This document shows positions 6,473 to 9,944 of a DNA stretch of 9,944 nt, in pieces. The notes under the pieces were generated by a model that saw only the letters and a list, made by a program, of their open reading frames with translations, was not told the DNA's origin and ran no database searches. How positions within the stretch are numbered: position 1 is the first letter of the stretch; each line of letters begins with the position of its first letter. Both the position numbers and the translations under genes were made by a program. Location: the NCBI GenBank assembly GCA_020696955.1, contig JAJFBK010000014.1, forward strand, positions 1 to 9,944, in the 5' to 3' direction. This DNA is from Patescibacteria group bacterium (GTDB lineage Bacteria > Patescibacteria > UBA1384 > CAILIB01).

Positions 6473-7239
6473 CAATGGTTTCGTTGCCAGAAGGCCCAGG
6501 CGCCGCTTGGAGATCCGTACCGATTACGAATGTAGCCGATACCCCAACGTACCTGGTTTTCCAGCTCCATGCCGCCCATCTTGCTGCATGGTAGGGCCTG
6601 AAAGAGACCACAGGCACCACTGAAACGGTTTCGAGCATTGGGATTGAATCCTGATTCACGACTAATGATGGCAGCCATGGCTGGCCACTCACTCTCGCCA
6701 AAGGCTTGGGAAGTCATTTGACGCACATAGTCTTGCACGCTTCCAGAGAATGTTACCGTAGGAGCCGGAGCAATCGAAGCTCTCTTGGCAACAGCAGCTT
6801 TCTTTTGGGCCTGGAGGGCTCTTTCTCTTTTTGTTTTTTCAGCAGCTTCTTTCTCTGCCTGAACACGCTGAGCTTCTTCTGAGGCCAGAGTATCCAAACT
6901 CTTACCAACCGCAACATTGGCCAGTACCACTGTTTTGGTAGCCAAAGGGGTGATATGGGTAGAAGTCGCAGCCGGGTCTTCACTAAAGGCCAAACTCTCA
7001 AAAACAGAGACGCCTATTCGCTGCGTACTGGGTGGCTCGTTATCTAAAGGCATTTCAGCGACTGAAGCTGAAGCCATTGGAATGGGGAGGGTTGCCATTC
7101 GGAGCGCAACCATGGAGAGGGCAAATGAACGGACAGTGCGCGCAGAGCGTTTTACCTGTACCGCATTGTAATGCTCTAACTTATTCCTAATAAGATAGTG
7201 TGTTTTTACTGCCCCTCGTTTAATACGAGTTGAAATCAT
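6466..7239 (-). CDS. exported SLT-type lytic transglycosylase
   Basis: A 257-residue protein. The start is set at the ATG 7239-7237, because an in-frame TTG 36 nt upstream is the -35 box. A basic N-terminus leads into a hydrophobic segment (about 35-58, SFALSMVALRMATLPIPMASAS) that looks like a signal peptide or anchor. A middle region contains an Ala/Lys/Glu-rich helix (EKEAAEKTKRERALQAQKKA), probably coiled coil. The C-terminal domain of about 75 residues has E195 in SRESGFNP as the expected catalytic acid, then SGACGLFQALPCSKM and a terminal AWAFWQRNHWY. This ending is typical of the small SLT-like domains of actinobacterial and lactobacillal APF-like proteins. Known activity: cleavage of the MurNAc-GlcNAc bond of peptidoglycan with anhydro product. 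The two cysteines around GLFQALP could form a disulfide. It converges on the DUF3048 gene. Confidence 0.88.
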   Translation of the reverse strand: MISTRIKRGAVKTHYLIRNKLEHYNAVQVKRSARTVRSFALSMVALRMATLPIPMASASVAEMPLDNEPPSTQRIGVSVFESLAFSEDPAATSTHITPLATKTVVLANVAVGKSLDTLASEEAQRVQAEKEAAEKTKRERALQAQKKAAVAKRASIAPAPTVTFSGSVQDYVRQMTSQAFGESEWPAMAAIISRESGFNPNARNRFSGACGLFQALPCSKMGGMELENQVRWGIGYIRNRYGSPSGAWAFWQRNHWY

Positions 7240-7246
7240 GTTGATA

Positions 7247-7275
7247 AATGTACAGCTATGAAGAGATTTTGTCAA
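7247..7275 (-). promoter_or_regulatory. promoter of the lytic transglycosylase gene
   Basis: On the minus strand, a perfect TTGACA (7275-7270), a 17-bp spacer and TACATT (7252-7247; four of six to consensus). Seven bases separate the -10 box from the ATG at 7239, so +1 falls at or one base before the start codon: a leaderless or near-leaderless transcript. The arrangement mirrors that of the GH18 gene, with the -35 TTG exactly 36 nt upstream of the ATG in both. Confidence 0.6.
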
Positions 7276-7301
7276 TACTAAAGCACATTACTTAGTTTTG
7301 G

Positions 7302-7312
7302 TTATCAGATAA
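7302..7312. repeat. short palindrome in the divergent intergenic region
   Basis: TTATC-A-GATAA, perfect 5-bp arms around one base, lies between the divergent transglycosylase and zincin genes, about 30 bp upstream of the zincin -10 box. It could be a regulator half-turn site for either gene. In AT-rich intergenic DNA a palindrome of this size may also arise by chance. The rest of the 113-bp gap holds only the two promoters. Confidence 0.3.
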
Positions 7313-7340
7313 TTACTTTTTTCATTAAGAACCTTTTTGA

Positions 7341-7346
7341 TATAGT
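7341..7346 (+). promoter_or_regulatory. -10 box of the SprT-like gene
   Basis: TATAGT (five of six to consensus) sits 6 nt before the ATG at 7353, again placing +1 on the start codon. No convincing -35 is seen: the T-rich stretch at 7317-7323 is at the right distance. The start codon lies in the 8-bp palindrome GCATATGC (7349-7356). Confidence 0.45.
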
Positions 7347-7352
7347 AAGCAT

Positions 7353-7775
7353 ATGCGAAACAACCTTTGGCTGGCAGAGCGCCTACAAGCAATCCGAGAG
7401 CTTCATTTTCCTGATATTAGGGTAAAAAATACCATTCTGGTACGGTTTGGAAGGTCCAGTCGGACCCGATTTGGCAGCATTATTGCCCGGCCCACTGCCG
7501 GTTATTCACAGCCAGTGACTTTCATAACCATCAACTCGCTGTTTAAGGACGAAATAGTTCCCGATTTTGTCATTGAGGCCACCCTAGGACACGAATTCGT
7601 TCATTATGCCCATGGCTTTCATTCGCCCTTGGAGCAGAAGTACCGGTTCCCTCATAAAGGTGATATCGTGAACAAAGAATTACGGGCCAGGGGACTGGGA
7701 GACATACTCGCCCGTCAAACTACCTGGATCAAAGAGGAATACCCTGACTTTTTACGAAAAAATAAGCTCTTATAG
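7353..7775 (+). CDS. small SprT-like zinc metalloprotease (putative)
   Basis: A 140-residue protein with the zincin motif HEFVH (H80, E81, H84) preceded by a hydrophobic segment (VIEATLGHEFVHYAHG). After it comes PHKGDIVNKELRARGLG (100-116), resembling the SprT-like pattern of a His-containing segment followed by a small helix; H101 is the likely third zinc ligand. An upstream strand pair (TILVRFGRSSRTRFGSI) also resembles the SprT-like fold, where substrate-side strands precede the active-site helix. There is no signal peptide, so it should be cytosolic. SprT-like proteins in other organisms include the DNA-protein crosslink protease Spartan, but bacterial members are poorly characterised, and the function here is not established. 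The HIT gene follows after 2 bp. Confidence 0.6.
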   Translation: MRNNLWLAERLQAIRELHFPDIRVKNTILVRFGRSSRTRFGSIIARPTAGYSQPVTFITINSLFKDEIVPDFVIEATLGHEFVHYAHGFHSPLEQKYRFPHKGDIVNKELRARGLGDILARQTTWIKEEYPDFLRKNKLL

Positions 7776-7777
7776 AC

Positions 7778-8128
7778 ATGGAACCATCTGTTTTTACCAA
7801 AATCATTAACCGGGAACTGCCGGCTGATATCGTTTTTGAAGATGAGAGGATCATCGTTATAAAGAATATCCACCCGCAAGCGCCAGTTCACTTGCTTGGC
7901 ATTACCAAGCATCCTTTTGTTCAGATTCACGAGCTTTTAAGCGATGAAGCAAACAAGAACATTCTATGGGAACTGTTTTCCAGGCTAGGAACCATTGCCA
8001 CTGAACTAGGCATCGACAAGTCCGGTTACAAGCTGGTGACTAACTGCGGAGAAGATGGCGGCCAGAGCGTGCCGCACCTTCATGTCCACCTGCTTGGAGG
8101 AGGAAAATTAGCTGTGGACAACCTGTAA
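7778..8128 (+). CDS. HIT family nucleotide hydrolase (HINT-like)
   Basis: A 116-residue single-domain histidine-triad protein of usual length. Start FTKIINRELPADIVFEDE is the standard N-terminal HIT segment, and the active-site triad is H100, H102 and H104 in PHLHVHLLGG, with H102-H104 in the catalytic cradle. HINT-branch enzymes hydrolyse phosphoramidate-linked nucleotides such as AMP-lysine in the cytosol; the physiological substrate is uncertain. The ATG lies 2 bp after the SprT-like stop, with no Shine-Dalgarno, so the two genes are probably cotranscribed. Confidence 0.93.
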   Translation: MEPSVFTKIINRELPADIVFEDERIIVIKNIHPQAPVHLLGITKHPFVQIHELLSDEANKNILWELFSRLGTIATELGIDKSGYKLVTNCGEDGGQSVPHLHVHLLGGGKLAVDNL

Positions 8129-8134
8129 AAAACA

Positions 8135-8148
8135 AGCTATAGTTAGCT
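8135..8148 (+). terminator. weak hairpin after the HIT gene
   Basis: AGCTA (8135-8139), 4-base loop, TAGCT (8144-8148), preceded by an A-run and followed two bases later by TATTTT. The layout is that of a small bidirectional terminator, but five base pairs make it marginal. The remainder of the 65-bp gap to rpsU is AT-rich (for example TTTATTTATATC at 8163-8174). It could hold the rpsU promoter, although no convincing -35/-10 pair is seen. Confidence 0.25.
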
Positions 8149-8193
8149 GGTATTTTCATCACTTTATTTATATCAAGCCTTAATTCACGCTCG

Positions 8194-8385
8194 ATGTTAG
8201 TTACCCGGAAAGAAAAAGAAACAAACCAACAGGTTATTCGTCGCTTCAACCGTATCATGCAGATGATGAAGACCTTGCAAGACGCTCGTGACCGACGCGA
8301 ATTCGCCAAAGAGCCTACCCGTTTCGTACGAAAGCAAAGCGCTGTTCGTCGTGAGAAGCTCCGTGCTAACAAGCAGTGGTACTAA
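8194..8385 (+). CDS. rpsU: small ribosomal subunit protein bS21
   Basis: A 63-residue, strongly basic protein. The core RRFNRIMQMMKTLQDARDRREFAKEPTR matches the bS21 pattern (RRFNR, a helix, then an aromatic residue before a Pro-Thr turn), and the tail is Arg/Lys rich (VRREKLRANKQWY). bS21 binds the 30S platform near the anti-Shine-Dalgarno end of 16S rRNA and assists initiation. Its position before yqeY and ybeY is common in bacteria (rpsU-yqeY) and supports the call. No Shine-Dalgarno lies before the ATG at 8194. The usual second-position Thr/Val variation prevents using the N-terminus alone for the call. Confidence 0.85.
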   Translation: MLVTRKEKETNQQVIRRFNRIMQMMKTLQDARDRREFAKEPTRFVRKQSAVRREKLRANKQWY

Positions 8386-8412
8386 TTCTCAGTAACAAGC
8401 TCATTTTTCCTC

Positions 8413-8844
8413 ATGGACCTTTTGGACACTATAAATGCCGACCTTAAGACGGCAATGCTCGGAGGCAACAAAGTAGCGAGCATGACGCTTCGCATGCTTA
8501 AGTCAGAGATCAAAAACGCCGAGATCGCCACCGGAGCGCCATTAGAGGAACCCGCCATCACCCAGATCATTCGCAAGGAAGTAAAAAAAAGGACTGAAGC
8601 CGCTTTAGCCTTTACCAACTCCGGACACCCTGACCGTGCCGCCAGCGAACAAGAAGAGGCAGCCATACTGGAAGCTTACCTTCCAACCCAAATTGACGCC
8701 TCTGTGGTAGAGACTTACATTGCTGAACTCATCGGAAACGGTACTACTCAAAAAGGAGATGTTATCCGTGCCACCCTGGCTCACTTTGACGGCCAGACTG
8801 ACGGACGCACGGTTTCAACCATCGTAGCCAAATTGCTACCCTAA
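8413..8844 (+). CDS. yqeY: GatB/YqeY domain protein
   Basis: A 143-residue stand-alone YqeY protein of usual length, helical throughout. It shows the family pattern of TLRMLKSEIKNAEI near 25-38, KEVKKRTEAALAF, then EEAAILEAYLPTQ and a final repeated helical half ending in VAKLLP. The family is related to the tail domain of GatB, the tRNA amidotransferase subunit that contacts tRNA, and YqeY is thought to bind tRNA-like partners; its exact role is unsettled. It sits 27 bp after rpsU and 1 bp before ybeY, so it is likely the middle of one operon. No clear Shine-Dalgarno. Confidence 0.92.
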   Translation: MDLLDTINADLKTAMLGGNKVASMTLRMLKSEIKNAEIATGAPLEEPAITQIIRKEVKKRTEAALAFTNSGHPDRAASEQEEAAILEAYLPTQIDASVVETYIAELIGNGTTQKGDVIRATLAHFDGQTDGRTVSTIVAKLLP

Positions 8845-8845
8845 T

Positions 8846-9307
8846 ATGTCTCTCAGCCTCTTAGTATCCTCAGAAGATGCCAAAGAGATCGGCCTTGCCG
8901 AATCAAAACTCATACAGTCAACCTATGCGGACTATATCGGCATTACAGATGTCGAAGTAGAAGTCGCCTTGGTTGACTCCGAAGAAATGCGGGAACTGAA
9001 TCTTCAGACCAGGCAGATAAACGAGCCTACTGACGTCCTCAGCTTTCCGCTTTTTCATTCTCTGAATGAAATAACCAGTCATCAAGATGAGAATCCTCTT
9101 CTTATAGGAAGTATCGTTATCTGTCCGGAGAAAGCTTTGGCTTATCAGGAGACCCTCCCGCAACTGCTCCACCACGGACTGCTTCATGTTCTTGGACAAG
9201 ACCACGAAACTGACATGGGTACCTGGCAACAAGAGGAAGAGAAGGTACTACGATCACTTACTGAAAAAGGCTTAACAATCCCAGGAGTTCCCAATGAGTC
9301 ACTTTAG
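8846..9307 (+). CDS. ybeY: endoribonuclease YbeY (rRNA maturation)
   Basis: A 153-residue YbeY of normal length. The zinc site H110-x3-H114-x5-H120 is intact (HGLLHVLGQDH), as is the conserved DVLSFPL segment (63-69) and the LNLQTRQINEPTD substrate-side loop. YbeY is a single-strand-specific metallo-endoribonuclease for 16S rRNA 3' end maturation and ribosome quality control. It starts 1 bp after yqeY and its last 14 bases overlap the lipid kinase gene, so the three are translationally coupled. A pairing with bS21 fits a ribosome-assembly role: bS21-YbeY interaction is reported in other bacteria. Confidence 0.95.
   Translation: MSLSLLVSSEDAKEIGLAESKLIQSTYADYIGITDVEVEVALVDSEEMRELNLQTRQINEPTDVLSFPLFHSLNEITSHQDENPLLIGSIVICPEKALAYQETLPQLLHHGLLHVLGQDHETDMGTWQQEEEKVLRSLTEKGLTIPGVPNESL
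9283..9287 (+). promoter_or_regulatory. Shine-Dalgarno AGGAG of the lipid kinase gene
   Basis: AGGAG, 6 bases before the ATG at 9294, lies within the end of ybeY. It is the only well-placed Shine-Dalgarno I find in the window, and fixes the start of the kinase despite the 14-bp overlap. Confidence 0.7.
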
Positions 9308-9674
9308 TTACCGAAAGTTCTTTCGGAGTTTTTATTACGCTATCAGGGGCCTTGTTCGCCTTATCAAGACAGAGCAGAATGCCAGGGTGCATTTTGCCGC
9401 TACCATTGCGGTGGGACTTTGCGCCTATTTCTTTCATCTCACCCGATTAGAAGCGGTAATTCTCTTCTTCGCCGTAGTATTGGTATTTGCCATCGAGATC
9501 ATCAATACGGCCATTGAAAAACTGCTTGACCTGATACACCCTGAAAGCCATTCTCAAATCGCCTATATCAAGGATGCCTTGGCAGGTGCGGTACTCATCT
9601 CAGCCGCCATTGCCGCAGTAGTAGGCAGCCTCATCTTTTACCCTTATTTGGCTGAGTTTTTCCAAAAACTGTAA
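9294..9674 (+). CDS. dgkA: DgkA-family diacylglycerol/undecaprenol kinase
   Basis: A 126-residue integral membrane kinase of usual length with three predicted helices (about 34-48, 52-70, 96-118). Conserved positions are E27-Q28-N29-A30 with H33 near the first helix, E68 and the INTAIEKLLD motif (N71, T72, E75), and IKDALAGAV with K93-D94. This is the prokaryotic DAGK fold, with ATP and metal bound through the acidic residues. In Gram-positive-type bacteria the enzyme phosphorylates undecaprenol for the peptidoglycan carrier; in E. coli it recycles diacylglycerol. Substrate is not readable from sequence. The position between ybeY and ftsA favours the wall-carrier role, as inference. Confidence 0.93.
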   Translation: MSHFSYRKFFRSFYYAIRGLVRLIKTEQNARVHFAATIAVGLCAYFFHLTRLEAVILFFAVVLVFAIEIINTAIEKLLDLIHPESHSQIAYIKDALAGAVLISAAIAAVVGSLIFYPYLAEFFQKL

Positions 9675-9682
9675 GAAATGTA

Positions 9683-9711
9683 TTGTCAGGAGTGACGTTC
9701 GTCAGTATACT
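9683..9711 (+). promoter_or_regulatory. sigma70-like promoter of ftsA
   Basis: TTGTCA (9683-9688), 17-bp spacer, TATACT (9706-9711), each five of six to consensus at optimal spacing. +1 would be near 9718, leaving a leader of about 26 nt without a clear Shine-Dalgarno. Palindromes fill the spacer and -10 region. Confidence 0.65.
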
Positions 9712-9713
9712 GA
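9693..9713. promoter_or_regulatory. two adjoining palindromes in the ftsA promoter, candidate operators
   Basis: TGACG-TT-CGTCA (9693-9704) abuts and shares three bases with the perfect 12-bp palindrome TCAGTATACTGA (9702-9713). The second is centred on the -10 box. A further AGTAT/ATACT pair spans 9704-9720. A bound protein here would block the promoter, so this is a plausible regulator site for the division genes. No binding protein can be named. Confidence 0.45.
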
Positions 9714-9743
9714 GAATACTTAAGTTTTGATTTTACGCCCTTT

Positions 9744-9944
9744 ATGATACATCGCACTATTGCTGTTGGTATAGATATTGGAAGCACCAAGATTGCCACC
9801 ACCATTGGACAAGCTGGAGAAAGCGGAATCGACATAATTGGCGTAGGCTTCGCCCCTTCAAACGGACTGCGCAAAGGAATGGTCGTCGACATCGAAGAAA
9901 CCGTTTCATCCATCTCTGCCTCTCTGGAAGAAGCCGAGCGAATG
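9744..9944 (+). CDS. ftsA: cell division protein FtsA (3' end beyond window)
   Basis: The first 67 residues only; the frame is open to the last base. The actin-fold phosphate-1 motif VGIDIGSTKIATTIG (8-22) is followed by IIGVG and a GLRKGMVVDIEETV segment, the typical FtsA N-terminus up to the 1A subdomain. FtsA is the ATP-binding actin homologue that tethers FtsZ to the membrane at the division site. An adjacent ftsZ downstream is expected but not visible. The ATG at 9744 is the only reasonable start; the Ile-Asp-Ile strand begins 10 residues later as usual. It has its own promoter 70 bp after the kinase. Confidence 0.93.
   Translation, partial: MIHRTIAVGIDIGSTKIATTIGQAGESGIDIIGVGFAPSNGLRKGMVVDIEETVSSISASLEEAERM

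Noticed and set aside
7240..7275. In-frame TTG start 12 codons upstream of the transglycosylase ATG
   Set aside because: It is the TTGACA -35 box of this gene's promoter, with a -10 box between it and the ATG.
9686..9913. Minus-strand frame across the ftsA promoter and start
   Set aside because: It is antisense to ftsA and its regulatory region with no promoter or family resemblance.
1..9944. CRISPR arrays, tRNA or rRNA genes, transposases, phage genes, attachment sites
   Set aside because: No regularly spaced repeats, no tRNA-like cloverleaf, and no recognisable mobile-element protein seen on either strand.

Overview
The window looks like a chromosomal stretch of a Candidate Phyla Radiation (Patescibacteria) bacterium. 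It is gene-dense, close to half G+C by eye, and has mostly short gene gaps. Small single-anchor envelope proteins carry Pro/Thr-rich linkers, and a bS21-YqeY-YbeY-diacylglycerol kinase-FtsA run follows, an order I associate with that group. TGA is a true stop for at least two genes (the beta-CASP nuclease and lexA), so the TGA-reading codes of Gracilibacteria/Absconditabacteria do not apply. The phylum call is inference; I cannot place it more finely.

Layout. Positions 1-2363 (+) carry RNA metabolism: the 3' part of a beta-CASP metallo-beta-lactamase RNA nuclease and a TrmA/RlmD-type RNA m5U methyltransferase that lacks a TRAM domain. At 2423-3028 lies lexA, with an intact Ala-Gly cleavage site and Ser/Lys dyad, preceded by a candidate promoter wrapped in nested inverted repeats. 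Positions 3061-6459 (+) form an envelope block: a membrane-anchored GH18 glycosidase, a one-pass protein with a LytR_C domain, and a DUF3048 (YerB-like) protein. Convergent to it at 6466-7239 (-) is an exported SLT-type lytic transglycosylase. From a divergent 113-bp intergenic region, positions 7353-8128 (+) encode a SprT-like zincin and a HIT hydrolase. Positions 8194-9674 (+) carry rpsU, yqeY, ybeY and a DgkA-family lipid kinase. At 9744 ftsA begins and runs off the window behind its own promoter.

How the genes fit together. One theme is RNA and ribosome maintenance (nuclease, methyltransferase, bS21, YbeY). The other is cell wall and division (two wall hydrolases, LytR_C, DUF3048, undecaprenol/diacylglycerol kinase, FtsA), with the SOS regulator between them.

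The most striking non-coding signals are these. (1) A 31-bp inverted repeat (13-bp arms, one mismatch) sits exactly over the -10 box and start codon of the GH18 gene. (2) Several genes have a sigma70-like -10 box placed so that transcription would begin at the ATG, which suggests leaderless mRNAs; few genes have a Shine-Dalgarno sequence. (3) Adjacent palindromes fill the promoter of ftsA. No tRNA, rRNA, CRISPR array, insertion sequence or phage gene was seen, and no gene-free stretch exceeds 300 bases.
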